From contig NZ_KE384385.1 in assembly GCF_000425485.1 (NCBI RefSeq), positions 62,001 through 126,000 of the forward strand: a stretch of 64,000 bases of DNA, given 5' to 3'. The notes beneath the pieces are model-generated. The model was not told where the DNA came from. It made no database searches and was given only the letters and a program-made list of their open reading frames with translations. Below are positions 25,696 to 35,606 of the stretch, piece after piece (position 1 is the first letter of the stretch; each line of letters starts with the position of its first letter). A program made the translations under genes and the position numbers. This DNA comes from Flavobacterium tegetincola DSM 22377 (lineage in GTDB: Bacteria > Bacteroidota > Bacteroidia > Flavobacteriales > Flavobacteriaceae).

Positions 25696-27483
25696 TTATG
25701 TAATAATTTTGTAGATTATATATTTAGTAGGGTCTAGGATGACCATATCATGTTTAAATAGGATTTTGACATTTACTGCATTTCCCTCTAAAACATCAAC
25801 TTCTTCTGAAGAATATTCAACTTCATCATTTTCATAATCTGTAGTTGATGTTTCACCATCTTTTATTGGTTCTGTTATCTCGACGAGTAGCTCTTTATTA
25901 TACCATTCATCTTGTTGGTAAATTATGTAATTAATTGAATTTAAGTCTACAATAAAAAGAAAATCTTCAGATTCATAATTGTTAATTATAGGGATTTCTC
26001 GATATTGAGATCTCGAGAAAGGAATTTCCGATTGAGTTACATATTCAACTTTGTTTTGTGAATCGTTTAGTAGATCTAAATTCTTATAATTGCAAAATAT
26101 TACTATTTTCGTTTTGTCATTGACGCTATTCAAGTATCTATCGACCGCTTGCGATAATTGACTTCCTTTTACTGCAACCGAATATTTCTTGTTCATTAAA
26201 GACTTAAAAAATTCTCTATTTACGTTTCTCGCAGTTTTATTACCAAAATCAGTTAAACCAATGATATTTTGATATTTATCTCCATCAATAAATGCAAATC
26301 TAGACTTCAACATTTTTGTAAATATGCCTATTCCTAATTTTTCAATTATGTTTTTGGCATATGTAACTCTCTCGAAATGTTTAAGAAGTTTAGGAACAAC
26401 AGAATTACTATCCCAAATTGCACCTACGTCTTTTTTAAACTCTGCAATTCTATTTACTGATAGAGGAATATTGGATATTTCTTTATATTTTAATATTTCT
26501 TGTTCTTTTTGAATTACAGAAAAGAATTCAATGATTTTTGCTTTGCTATAATTAAAATCATCAATGTTTAGATTGTCAGGAGTTTGATTATATAAAAAAG
26601 GAAACCACTTTACTTTATCTTTCTCTATAATTTCTAGATTTTCTTTTACATTATCAAATTCAAATCTGAAACTATCCCTTATTGTTATTTTTTGGATTTC
26701 AAAACCATAGTTTAATATTTTATACTTTAACAGCATAACTGTAAACCCAAAGTTTAACCAAGTCGAAGCCATAAGCATGAAATACGCTTCACCTACTGGA
26801 GGTTTTTCAATTTGCCAGTTTCCAATTTCCCATAAACCCTCATCTACATCGTATTTAAATTTGTAATAAGAATTAATTAATTCTTCTCTATTATAATATG
26901 AGTTTATAAAGATGCTTTCTAAAACATTAATATCAAAATCTCCCAATTTTATTTTTTCATACTGATGTAAATAAAAAAGCCACGATAGAATAGCGAATGG
27001 AAAGGCAAAATTATAATAATCATTTTTATCATCAAAAGTTAGGTATGTTTCTTTTAGCTTTTTAAATACCAAATTGAAACTTTGAGAATTTCTTTCATCG
27101 ATTGTCGCTTTTACTAATGAAATGAGTCCAAAATATGTCAATTCTAAATAGCGTTTATCGATATTCTCCGTGTAGTTGTGAAATTTAATACTTTCAGAAA
27201 ATCGAATTGTAATAACTTCAATTAACTTTTTTTTATTTTCCAATGGAATCTTAAGATAAATACTAGCGGGGTATTGGATAACTTTTGAATATATTGAAAA
27301 AGATTTATTCAAAGATTGATACAATAATTCATCTCTGAGAAATAATAATAATTCAAAAAAAATCTCATCACTATCTTTTTTCGAAGCTAGAATAATACTG
27401 TCGTGAACTTTGTTAATTATCAGATTTATATACTCAATATTTTCGGATTCAAAATCATTACTATATTTTTTTTGAAATAGCAT
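25696..27483 (-). CDS. uncharacterised soluble protein, second gene of an accessory pair
   Basis: I do not recognise this 595-residue protein. It has no signal peptide and no clear membrane helix. The first ~250 residues look helical, with many Tyr, Phe and Leu (for example FPFAILSWLFYLHQYEK and YFMLMASTWLNFGF, which are hydrophobic but short). The region from about 390 to 530 alternates strands and helices (AVKGSQLSQAVDRYL, KIVIFCNYKNLDLL, FLFIVDLNSINYI). A very acidic linker follows (about 540-570). It starts one base after the stop of the membrane-protein gene, so the two are translationally coupled. The DNA is AT-richer than core genes on either side. Confidence 0.75.
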   Translation of the reverse strand: MLFQKKYSNDFESENIEYINLIINKVHDSIILASKKDSDEIFFELLLFLRDELLYQSLNKSFSIYSKVIQYPASIYLKIPLENKKKLIEVITIRFSESIKFHNYTENIDKRYLELTYFGLISLVKATIDERNSQSFNLVFKKLKETYLTFDDKNDYYNFAFPFAILSWLFYLHQYEKIKLGDFDINVLESIFINSYYNREELINSYYKFKYDVDEGLWEIGNWQIEKPPVGEAYFMLMASTWLNFGFTVMLLKYKILNYGFEIQKITIRDSFRFEFDNVKENLEIIEKDKVKWFPFLYNQTPDNLNIDDFNYSKAKIIEFFSVIQKEQEILKYKEISNIPLSVNRIAEFKKDVGAIWDSNSVVPKLLKHFERVTYAKNIIEKLGIGIFTKMLKSRFAFIDGDKYQNIIGLTDFGNKTARNVNREFFKSLMNKKYSVAVKGSQLSQAVDRYLNSVNDKTKIVIFCNYKNLDLLNDSQNKVEYVTQSEIPFSRSQYREIPIINNYESEDFLFIVDLNSINYIIYQQDEWYNKELLVEITEPIKDGETSTTDYENDEVEYSSEEVDVLEGNAVNVKILFKHDMVILDPTKYIIYKIIT

Positions 27484-27484
27484 A

Positions 27485-28543
27485 TTAGTAGGTGTTTAAA
27501 AATTTTCCAAGAACAGAATTTATATTTGATAAATCTTCTTTTAGTTCTTCAAGTCGATCATTCTTTACGTTATTTTCCAATTTTTTTAAAAGAATATTGA
27601 GAACTTCGGGTTCTAATTCATCCGAGAATAAAGCCGTCTCCTTAAATACAAAACAATTTTTAATTTTATATGAATCTTCATTTATCGATACAAGAAGAAA
27701 ATCGTTAGCAATTTGAAATTTATCATCTAACTGTAACGAAGCAAAATAATTATCAGTATGATTTAATTTCAAAAGAATTTTTTTCAACCGTTTCGTGTCT
27801 AAATCCCTAAAGAAGCTAATCTTGCTAAATTTTACTGTTACATTTGTTTTGGTCGATAGCTTATTACTGAAGGAAAAAAATAACGGTGATGTTTTTTTAA
27901 AAGTATGTGAATTGAAAAAAGAATCATATTTAACCACGAATTCTTTTTTGATTTTATTTACATATAAAATTTTGTCAAACTCATGATTTAGCTCGTAATG
28001 TAAAATTTTCTTTCTACTGGATTTATTAATAAATTCGAATACTATTTTATATAAATTTATTAAAAGTAGGATAAAAAACAAGAAGCAATAAAATAAGAAA
28101 ATAAGAATGTTTGTCTTATAATCTTCAATATTCTTAAAAATTACATTGAGGATAAGCAGATAAATTATAATTGAAAATCCAAAATAGGTAACAAATTTAA
28201 ACTGAACTTTTTTACTAATAATTTTTTCAAGGTCATCGCGCTCGTCCTTTAAATGGGTAAGAAGAAGATTTGTTACAAATAAATTCATGGATACTAAAGT
28301 AATCACACTTGTCGTTAATACTTTGATAGTATCATGAAAGTCTACTTCAAGAAAATTTAAAAATGTTAGATTGGAGTAAGTATAAAGTACAACTATGCAA
28401 ATTAAAAGGAAGAATATTATTGCAATTTTAAAGAATGAGGAGGTTGTAACCCTATTCAGAATGATAGAATAAATGTTGTAATAGCTGCTATGCAATTTGG
28501 GAAAATCCCTTTTTATTTCTTTTATTGTTTCCGCTAATATCAT
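27485..28543 (-). CDS. uncharacterised four-helix membrane protein, first gene of an accessory pair
   Basis: This is an integral membrane protein of unknown family, about 352 residues from the ATG at 28543. Hydrophobic segments at roughly 36-58, 76-98, 118-138 and 145-170 (counted from that ATG) form a four-helix core; a charged segment LLTHLKDERDDLEKIISKK links helices 2 and 3. The remaining ~180 residues are cytosolic and Lys/Phe-rich. A TTG at 28627 would extend it by 28 residues, but that codon lies within a TATATTTG promoter element. A GTG at 28603 is another option. It is tightly coupled to the 595-residue protein gene. Confidence 0.72.
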   Translation of the reverse strand: MILAETIKEIKRDFPKLHSSYYNIYSIILNRVTTSSFFKIAIIFFLLICIVVLYTYSNLTFLNFLEVDFHDTIKVLTTSVITLVSMNLFVTNLLLTHLKDERDDLEKIISKKVQFKFVTYFGFSIIIYLLILNVIFKNIEDYKTNILIFLFYCFLFFILLLINLYKIVFEFINKSSRKKILHYELNHEFDKILYVNKIKKEFVVKYDSFFNSHTFKKTSPLFFSFSNKLSTKTNVTVKFSKISFFRDLDTKRLKKILLKLNHTDNYFASLQLDDKFQIANDFLLVSINEDSYKIKNCFVFKETALFSDELEPEVLNILLKKLENNVKNDRLEELKEDLSNINSVLGKFLNTY

Positions 28544-28624
28544 ATAATGTTTCTTATCTCTAATGACGATTGTTTTATCATTTCGCTGAACTATTAAATA
28601 CACACAAGTATATATAATTTTTTT

Positions 28625-28632
28625 CAAATATA
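28625..28632 (-). promoter_or_regulatory. -7 promoter element of the unknown two-gene operon
   Basis: The minus strand reads TATATTTG at 28632-28625. TTG triplets lie 12-15 bp upstream, somewhat closer than the usual 17-23. The element overlaps the TTG that would give the longest reading frame. Confidence 0.45.
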
Positions 28633-28694
28633 CCCCATTCTACACAACAACCACCTCCCATAAAACCAACTTATTAACAAAACTTACTGCAATA

Positions 28695-28904
28695 GGGTTT
28701 ATGTCCACTAGCCAAGGGTTTTGGTCTACTCTGCTGGGGTTTTTGCTTACCTCGGTGGGGTTTCTGTCCACTCTGTAAGGGTCTTTTTTAACTTGGGTGG
28801 GGTTTTCGTCTACTCTGCTAGGGTCTTTTGCTAGTTAGGTGGGGTCTTTTGCATTTCTGGTGGGGTTTTTCTCTTTTTACCTAGGGTTTATTTAATTTCA
28901 GGTG
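28695..28904. repeat. tandem array of ten degenerate 21-bp units
   Basis: Ten consecutive units of exactly 21 bp start at 28695, 28716, 28737, 28758, 28779, 28800, 28821, 28842, 28863 and 28884. Each begins GGGTTT or GGGTCT, followed by a T-rich part, often TCTACTCTG-like in the middle, and five of the ten end in GGTG or close to it. All reading frames contain stops. It lies in the 408 bp gap between the unknown operon and tyrS, upstream of both promoters. Confidence 0.95.
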
Positions 28905-29009
28905 CCATTTATTGCAAAAGATGCAGAACGCCTTGTTCCTAACCCATTTGCAACCCCAAAACACCAAAAAACACGCTGAGCCAAGCCACCATTTTTCGGC
29001 TATAATCCT

Positions 29010-29017
29010 TATATTTG
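29010..29017 (+). promoter_or_regulatory. tyrS -7 promoter element
   Basis: TATATTTG at 29010-29017 lies 19 bp before the tyrS ATG. A matching TTG upstream is not clear. Confidence 0.5.
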
Positions 29018-29036
29018 CCCCAAATTACACTAAAAC

Positions 29037-30341
29037 ATGAAGAATCTAGTAGAAGAATTACAGTGGAGAGGACTTGTCCAAGACATGATCCCTGGAACAG
29101 AAGAACAACTTTTAAAGGAAGCTACTACCGTATATATAGGATTTGACCCAACCGCCGACTCGCTTCACATTGGGAGTCTCGTGCCCATTATTATCCTAAA
29201 ACATTTACGCAATTTTGGCCACCGTCCTATGGCTCTTGTAGGTGGTGCAACGGGTTATATCGGGGATCCTTCTGGAAAATCGGACGAGAGAAACCTATTA
29301 GACGAAGCTACGCTAAACAAGAACGTTGCCGGGATTAAAGCACTACTTTCTAACTTCCTAGACTTTAATGCTACCGACGAAAACGCCCCAATACTAGTAA
29401 ACAACTACGATTGGATGAAGGATTTCTCCTTTATCAACTTCGCTCGTGACGTGGGTAAACGAATCACAGTCAATTACATGATGTCCAAGGACTCGGTTAA
29501 AAAACGCTTCTCTGGCGATGGTGGAGAAGGTATGAGTTTTACCGAATTTACTTACCAATTGATTCAAGGATACGACTTTTACCACCTGAACAGGGAATAC
29601 AATTGCAAACTACAAATGGGTGGAAGCGACCAATGGGGAAATATCACCACGGGTACCGAACTTGTACGACGCATGAACGTGGATAACGAAGAAAGAGGTA
29701 AAGTATTTGCCATGACTTGCCCACTTATTACCAAAGCAGATGGTACTAAATTTGGTAAATCCGAAGGTGGAAACATATGGCTTACCGCCGATAAGACTTC
29801 GCCTTACAAATTTTACCAATTTTGGTTGAACACCTCAGATGTAGATGCCGAGAACTACATCAAGATCTTCACTTTCTTAGATAAAGCAACCATCGAAGCC
29901 ATCATTGCCGAACATCTTGAAGCGCCACATTTAAGAGTTTTACAGAAACGATTGGCAGAAGAACTTACCTTGCTTGTACATTCCCAAGCAGATTTGGATA
30001 GCGCTATATTTGCATCGGGTGCTTTCTTTAGCAAAGATATGAGCGACATGAAAACACTAAAGGAAAACCAACTTTCGGAGATTTTTGAAGGAATCCCACA
30101 AGCAGACGTTGCCCTAACCGACCTACAAGCAGGCTTAGACATCGTGAGTTTGCTAAACGAAAAGACAGGCTTCCTAGCCTCTAACGGAGAAGCAAGACGC
30201 GCTTTAAAAGAAAATTCTATCTCGGTAAATAAAGAGAAAGTAACAGAAGATTTTGTTTTAAAAGCAGAGGATTTAATTGGAGACAAGTTTGTTTTATTGC
30301 AACGCGGTAAGAAGAATTACTTTGTGGTTCGCGCGGTGTAG
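29037..30341 (+). CDS. tyrS: tyrosyl-tRNA synthetase
   Basis: TyrS charges tRNA(Tyr). The 434-residue class Ic synthetase shows the HIGH-type motif HIGS (44-47), the tyrosine-binding [11 protein letters not shown] and GGSDQWGN segments, the KMSKS-type motif KFGKS (238-242) and a C-terminal S4 RNA-binding domain (about 365-434). It is the first core gene to the right of the accessory stretch. A hairpin repeat at 30363-30432 probably ends its transcript. Confidence 0.97.
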   Translation: MKNLVEELQWRGLVQDMIPGTEEQLLKEATTVYIGFDPTADSLHIGSLVPIIILKHLRNFGHRPMALVGGATGYIGDPSGKSDERNLLDEATLNKNVAGIKALLSNFLDFNATDENAPILVNNYDWMKDFSFINFARDVGKRITVNYMMSKDSVKKRFSGDGGEGMSFTEFTYQLIQGYDFYHLNREYNCKLQMGGSDQWGNITTGTELVRRMNVDNEERGKVFAMTCPLITKADGTKFGKSEGGNIWLTADKTSPYKFYQFWLNTSDVDAENYIKIFTFLDKATIEAIIAEHLEAPHLRVLQKRLAEELTLLVHSQADLDSAIFASGAFFSKDMSDMKTLKENQLSEIFEGIPQADVALTDLQAGLDIVSLLNEKTGFLASNGEARRALKENSISVNKEKVTEDFVLKAEDLIGDKFVLLQRGKKNYFVVRAV

Positions 30342-30362
30342 ATAGAAATTTTTTAAAATTTC

Positions 30363-30432
30363 AAACCATTAAGGTATTAAGATGATAAAGCGTGATGCTT
30401 TGGAGCTTGGTACTTTGATGGTTTTTTTTTAG
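30363..30432 (+). repeat. hairpin repeat with terminator character, copy 1
   Basis: AAACCATTAAGGTATTAAG is followed by an AAGC-GTGAT-GCTT mini-hairpin and closes with TTTGATGGTTTTTTTT. The ends pair (AACCAT with ATGGTT). It resembles the segment 31272-31342 in sequence and orientation and likely terminates tyrS. Confidence 0.65.
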
Positions 30433-30485
30433 TTAGTACAGTAGCGTAATTAGATAAGTATTAATTGTTTTTAGATATTTTATTA

Positions 30486-30513
30486 TTGTTATTCAATAAT
30501 TATATTATATTTG
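30486..30513 (+). promoter_or_regulatory. promoter of the DUF2975-regulator pair
   Basis: TTG (30486-30488), 17 bp, TATATTTG (30506-30513): a full match to the Bacteroidota pattern, about 23 bp before the ATG at 30537. Confidence 0.7.
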
Positions 30514-30536
30514 TATACAATCTAATTTAAATCCAT

Positions 30537-31046
30537 ATGAGAAAACTAAACGTTTTAAAAGCATGTATTGATCTTGCTTTTTATCTTTCATGTTTAACTG
30601 TTTTAGCATTCGTTGTATTTATTCCTTTTGCTGTTTTAGGACAAATGGATGGAATTCCCATTAAGATGCAAGGACGCGAATTAATAGTTGACAATTGGCA
30701 AGCCAAAGTGGTTTTGGTTTTTGCATTAGTAAGTGCACTGTTCTTTGTTTATGGTATTTATTTACTTCGAAAAACCATTGGTTTCTTCCTTAAAAAAGAT
30801 GTATTTAATAGCGAAGTAATCCGAAACTTCAATGTCATCGGGATTTGTGTTATTACCTCAACCCTGTTAATGGTTCTTCCTTCTTTCCTATACACAGCTT
30901 TTCATAGAACCGCAATGGGTTTTAAACTTGAAGTTGGTTTCGATTCTCCTTTACTAGTAATCAGTTTGGGATTGTTCTTCATGGTTTTGAGTGAAGTATT
31001 TAAAATTGCAAAGAATTTAAAAGAAGAAAACGACTTAACACTTTAA
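30537..31046 (+). CDS. DUF2975 family membrane protein
   Basis: This 169-residue integral membrane protein has four helices (about 9-35, 60-82, 98-122 and 135-158), with FVYGIYLLRKTIGFFLKKDVFN between the second and third, a stretch typical of DUF2975. Members of this family are nearly always paired with a small YozG-type DNA-binding protein, as here (2 bp gap). The role is unknown; a sensor or membrane stress function has been guessed for such pairs. It has a good promoter of its own. Confidence 0.85.
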   Translation: MRKLNVLKACIDLAFYLSCLTVLAFVVFIPFAVLGQMDGIPIKMQGRELIVDNWQAKVVLVFALVSALFFVYGIYLLRKTIGFFLKKDVFNSEVIRNFNVIGICVITSTLLMVLPSFLYTAFHRTAMGFKLEVGFDSPLLVISLGLFFMVLSEVFKIAKNLKEENDLTL

Positions 31047-31048
31047 AC

Positions 31049-31255
31049 ATGCCAATTATAGTAAATGTAGATGTAATGCTTGCGACGCGTAAAATGCGTT
31101 CTAATGAACTCGCCGAACGAATTGGAATGACAACTGCAAACCTTTCTATATTGAAAACAGGGAAAGCGAAGGCAATCCGTTTTTCAACATTAGAAGCAAT
31201 TTGTGAGGTGTTGGAATGTCAACCGGGAGATATATTAGAATATGTTCCGGAATAA
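31049..31255 (+). CDS. YozG-type Cro/CI family transcriptional regulator
   Basis: This 68-residue single-domain helix-turn-helix protein reads MPIIVNVDVMLATRKMRSNE, then ELAERIGMTTANLSILKTGKAKAIRF split across the two HTH helices, and ends CEVLECQPGDILEYVPE, the YozG/HTH_26 signature. It follows the DUF2975 gene by 2 bp and most likely regulates that operon. Confidence 0.9.
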   Translation: MPIIVNVDVMLATRKMRSNELAERIGMTTANLSILKTGKAKAIRFSTLEAICEVLECQPGDILEYVPE

Positions 31256-31271
31256 GTAGAAATCTAAATAA

Positions 31272-31342
31272 TTTAAACCATTAAGGTATGAAGACAATGA
31301 AGCGTGATGCTTTTGAAGCTTAGTATTGTATTGGTTTTTTTT
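31272..31342 (+). repeat. hairpin repeat with terminator character, copy 2
   Basis: AAACCATTAAGGTATGAAG, a mini-hairpin AAGC-GTGAT-GCTT, then TATTGGTTTTTTTT. It is clearly related to 30363-30432 and sits at the end of the DUF2975-regulator operon, so the pair is bracketed by two copies. Confidence 0.65.
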
Positions 31343-31345
31343 GTG

Positions 31346-31882
31346 TCAATGAATTTCGGTTTGTTCCACTTCTACCCATTTAAAATCGCCTCGAACGGTG
31401 GCATCTAGTAAATCTAGTTTTAGCTTTCTGGCAACTTCTTGCGCGAAAATAAAAGCGGAGGCGCTATCATTAAAGTCGCACATTACAAAGTGTTTGTTTC
31501 CGATGTACCACAAATTGACTTGATAACTGTAATAACCGTCTCTAAAAACGGAAACGTATTCTAAGCTTGGCGCTGGTGATACACTATCATAAGAAAAGCG
31601 ACCTAAATAGTACCGCAAAATAAGATTGTCTTTATCAACATCAATCAGCACCGATTTGACCACTGAAAAAGCAAAACCTGCTACGATACAACATACAATG
31701 AGATAAAAAAACGAGGCAAATATCCTCATCGTATCGTCGCTATATCCAAAATTGTAAAACAGCATTACAACATGATACATGAGATAAAACATAAATGTAA
31801 AGATCAATCCTGCAATAATGGTTTGCCAAATTGGTCGGTTTGCTTCATGCACAATCAGTTCAAATTCTTCGTCTTGTTTCAT
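31346..31882 (-). CDS. hypothetical two-helix membrane protein
   Basis: I do not recognise a named family. The 178 residues contain two membrane helices (about 18-43 and 53-78) followed by a soluble C-terminal domain of mixed strands (DKDNLILRYYLGRFSY, SYQVNLWYIGNKHFVMCDF). The shape resembles bacterial PH-like membrane proteins, but this is only an impression. It lies downstream of atpC, separated by a terminator, so it is probably a separate transcript. Confidence 0.75.
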   Translation of the reverse strand: MKQDEEFELIVHEANRPIWQTIIAGLIFTFMFYLMYHVVMLFYNFGYSDDTMRIFASFFYLIVCCIVAGFAFSVVKSVLIDVDKDNLILRYYLGRFSYDSVSPAPSLEYVSVFRDGYYSYQVNLWYIGNKHFVMCDFNDSASAFIFAQEVARKLKLDLLDATVRGDFKWVEVEQTEIH

Positions 31883-31898
31883 GCGCTAAATATAAATA

Positions 31899-31930
31899 AA
31901 AAAGCCTAACAAATAAATGTTAGGCTTTCT
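31899..31930 (-). terminator. atpDC terminator
   Basis: AAGCCTAAC (31902-31910) pairs with GTTAGGCTT (31919-31927); on the minus strand a T-run follows. Confidence 0.85.
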
Positions 31931-31948
31931 TTATGAAGTATATAGAAC

Positions 31949-32230
31949 TTAATCTACTAAAATAATAATTTTATTGTCGTTCATTTCTAAAGTACCAGAC
32001 TCGATTGCAAGGTGCTGCTTTCTGTCGGCTCCTAATACGAAAAGAGCGGTTCCTTCTTTAGTAGCTGCAAATGCTTTTGCTTCTACCTTAATGGTTCCTT
32101 TTGCTAATATCGACACAATTGCAGCGTGGTGATTTAACATCTGAAATTCTCCATCAATTCCAGGAACGGTAACCGAAGTTACTTCTCCCGAATATAATTT
32201 TGCCTCCGGCGATACTATTTCTAAAGTCAT
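31949..32230 (-). CDS. atpC: ATP synthase epsilon subunit (short form)
   Basis: This is the central-stalk subunit of the F1 ATP synthase. Its 93 residues cover only the N-terminal beta-sandwich (MTLEIVSPEAKLYSGEV...GIDGEFQMLNHHAAIVSIL). The C-terminal helical hairpin that inhibits ATP hydrolysis in longer epsilon subunits (~135 residues) is absent, as is usual in Bacteroidota. It follows atpD by 87 bp. Confidence 0.93.
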   Translation of the reverse strand: MTLEIVSPEAKLYSGEVTSVTVPGIDGEFQMLNHHAAIVSILAKGTIKVEAKAFAATKEGTALFVLGADRKQHLAIESGTLEMNDNKIIILVD

Positions 32231-32317
32231 TTTTTAAAATTTAGGATTTAGGATTTTTGAATTAGGATTAAGTTTTGCACTGCAAATCCAAAATCTAAAA
32301 TCAAATTTCTCAAATCA

Positions 32318-33832
<1,515 letters not shown>

Positions 33833-33890
33833 TTATGTATTTATTAAATAGCTATTTAGGTTTATGAAAAATACGTGTTTTTTCAGAGTG

Positions 33891-33920
33891 CAAAGATAAT
33901 TTTTTAAAATATATAATCAA
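33891..33920 (-). promoter_or_regulatory. atpD promoter
   Basis: On the minus strand TTG (33920-33918), 19 bp, TATCTTTG (33898-33891). The leader to atpD is about 52 nt. Confidence 0.75.
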
Positions 33921-34006
33921 TAAAAATGTTGTGTTTTTTATTTAAAATTCAGATTCCAAATTATTGACGCTCTATTTAACACTGCAAATCCCTTTATAAC
34001 CATTAA

Positions 34007-34030
34007 AAAAGCCATCCTTTAGATGGCTTT
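34007..34030 (-). terminator. terminator of the TonB receptor-SGNH operon
   Basis: AAGCCATC and GATGGCTT pair around a 5-nt loop, with a T-run on the minus strand, just past the SGNH lipoprotein stop. Confidence 0.8.
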
Positions 34031-34048
34031 AAATTAATTTCTTGTTTT

Positions 34049-35572
34049 TTATTGTAACGTAGCCGGATAGCTAATTTGATAATCTACTGCTTTATACATT
34101 CTGAAAGTAGATCCATATGTTGCATTGATGGCTTTCAAAAATTGATTAGCGATGTATGCATTTCCTCTTGCAGTAAGATGCACACCGTCTAAACTAAAAG
34201 CTCCTCCACTCACAAAGGAAGCATTCAAACTGTAATTATCAAAACTCACCCCATTTGCCACATTAATTAGAATGGCATTTGCATCAACAAACGCTAACCC
34301 TTTAGCATCTGCAGCAGCTTTAATAATACCATTAAATAATGCGGTTGCTGTTGCAAGTTCTGCTTGTTCGCTAGGCAGTAAGACCCATTTATCTTGCATA
34401 GGATACGTAACACCATTAACAGCCAATTGACCTGCTGTAGCTTGAGGAACACCTTGCGCAACTAATGCTGCAAAATATTGAGAATTCAATTGACCAATGA
34501 TCGAAGAGGCTGGCAAAACAAACAAGTCATTTGCTGTAGCTTGACGCGATTGACCAAATTGATTTGCTAATAATGCAGCTGTCGCAGCCGGAACTCCTCC
34601 ACCTTGCAGAACCGCTACTAATTGAGCAGAAAGATTTGGCAATGTCTCGTCATGAATTACAATTGGACTTTTACCATTTGCATTAAAGACAATTGAACGT
34701 TCAGGAACACCAAGAAAAGCGAACGCCTGATTCAATGGAGCTAAAGTTGCGTTCAATGTTGGAATTTGCGGCCCAAATGCTGGATTAGCAGAATCCAAAG
34801 CATCAAATGGAACCACTTTGAAATGCGGAATTGTTTTTACGTCCGGAATATTTGCTACAACGCCTTTCGCTCCCGCTGACGTTAAAGTTGTAATTAACCC
34901 GTTATACGCTTGTGAAAAAAGCGCTTCAGACGTAATTGGATCTGTTCCATCTCCACCACTTGTAGCGTATCCTAACACATCATTATTACCAATCCATAAC
35001 GAAAAGAATGTTGGATTTTGAGCCATTGCGTCTGCAATCACTGAAGTTGTTGCACTTGATCTAAATCGTACAAAGTAAGGATTTGCAGTACCGGTTGCAA
35101 GTCCCGCTAAGTTTCCATAACCAGGAGCTAATAAATGATAGCTCTTTGCACCTGGAACACCCATGTTATTAAATGGCCCTGCTAAAGGAACTGCAATTTC
35201 AGTTGATGGAACTGCACCAGGTAATGACACCGGACCCACACCATTAAAAACGAGGCGAGGAGCAGCGATTAAGTTACCACCCAAAAGTAATCCTCCAAAA
35301 TTATCATTGGTAAACGGAGTCGTAAATGTTCCGCCACCCGCTAAAGCAAATTGTTTAGAAAGTAGATTTGAAAAGGCATTCTCTTGACCTGCTTTAAAAA
35401 GCGCTCCGTCACTGTATCCCGCTGTTAACGAATTTCCTAAAGCAACATATGTTGAAAAATCTGCGGAACCAGCAACTACAGGTACTTCTTGTGCTACTTC
35501 GTCCTCAATATCTGACGTACAAGCTACAAAGGTCAGTGAAACCAGCAGTAGCCATTTGAAATTTTTTATCAT
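34049..35572 (-). CDS. SGNH/GDSL-like hydrolase lipoprotein
   Basis: This predicted outer-membrane lipoprotein (507 residues) has the signal peptide MIKNFKWLLLVSLTFVAC with the lipobox VAC. The SGNH block I reads VALGNSLTAGYSDG, with Asn in the place of Asp of GDSL but the Ser kept. Block III is WIGNNDVLG, and the C-terminal LDGVHLTARGNAYIA supplies the Asp/His pair. These enzymes are esterases or lipases. It lies 34 bp behind the TonB receptor gene, suggesting uptake or processing of an ester-containing substrate. Confidence 0.88.
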   Translation of the reverse strand: MIKNFKWLLLVSLTFVACTSDIEDEVAQEVPVVAGSADFSTYVALGNSLTAGYSDGALFKAGQENAFSNLLSKQFALAGGGTFTTPFTNDNFGGLLLGGNLIAAPRLVFNGVGPVSLPGAVPSTEIAVPLAGPFNNMGVPGAKSYHLLAPGYGNLAGLATGTANPYFVRFRSSATTSVIADAMAQNPTFFSLWIGNNDVLGYATSGGDGTDPITSEALFSQAYNGLITTLTSAGAKGVVANIPDVKTIPHFKVVPFDALDSANPAFGPQIPTLNATLAPLNQAFAFLGVPERSIVFNANGKSPIVIHDETLPNLSAQLVAVLQGGGVPAATAALLANQFGQSRQATANDLFVLPASSIIGQLNSQYFAALVAQGVPQATAGQLAVNGVTYPMQDKWVLLPSEQAELATATALFNGIIKAAADAKGLAFVDANAILINVANGVSFDNYSLNASFVSGGAFSLDGVHLTARGNAYIANQFLKAINATYGSTFRMYKAVDYQISYPATLQ

Positions 35573-35606
35573 AACTTAAATTTTTATATTTTGACTAATT
35601 AAACTT

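Noticed and set aside
24435..28630. Integron cassette array as a firm call
   Set aside because: No integrase gene is visible, the inverted repeat in the ~175 bp element is much shorter than a typical attC, and one core box carries an extra base. Kept only as a hypothesis.
28695..28904. CRISPR array
   Set aside because: The 21-bp units run without distinct spacers, only the first few bases of each unit are conserved, and there are no cas genes in the window.
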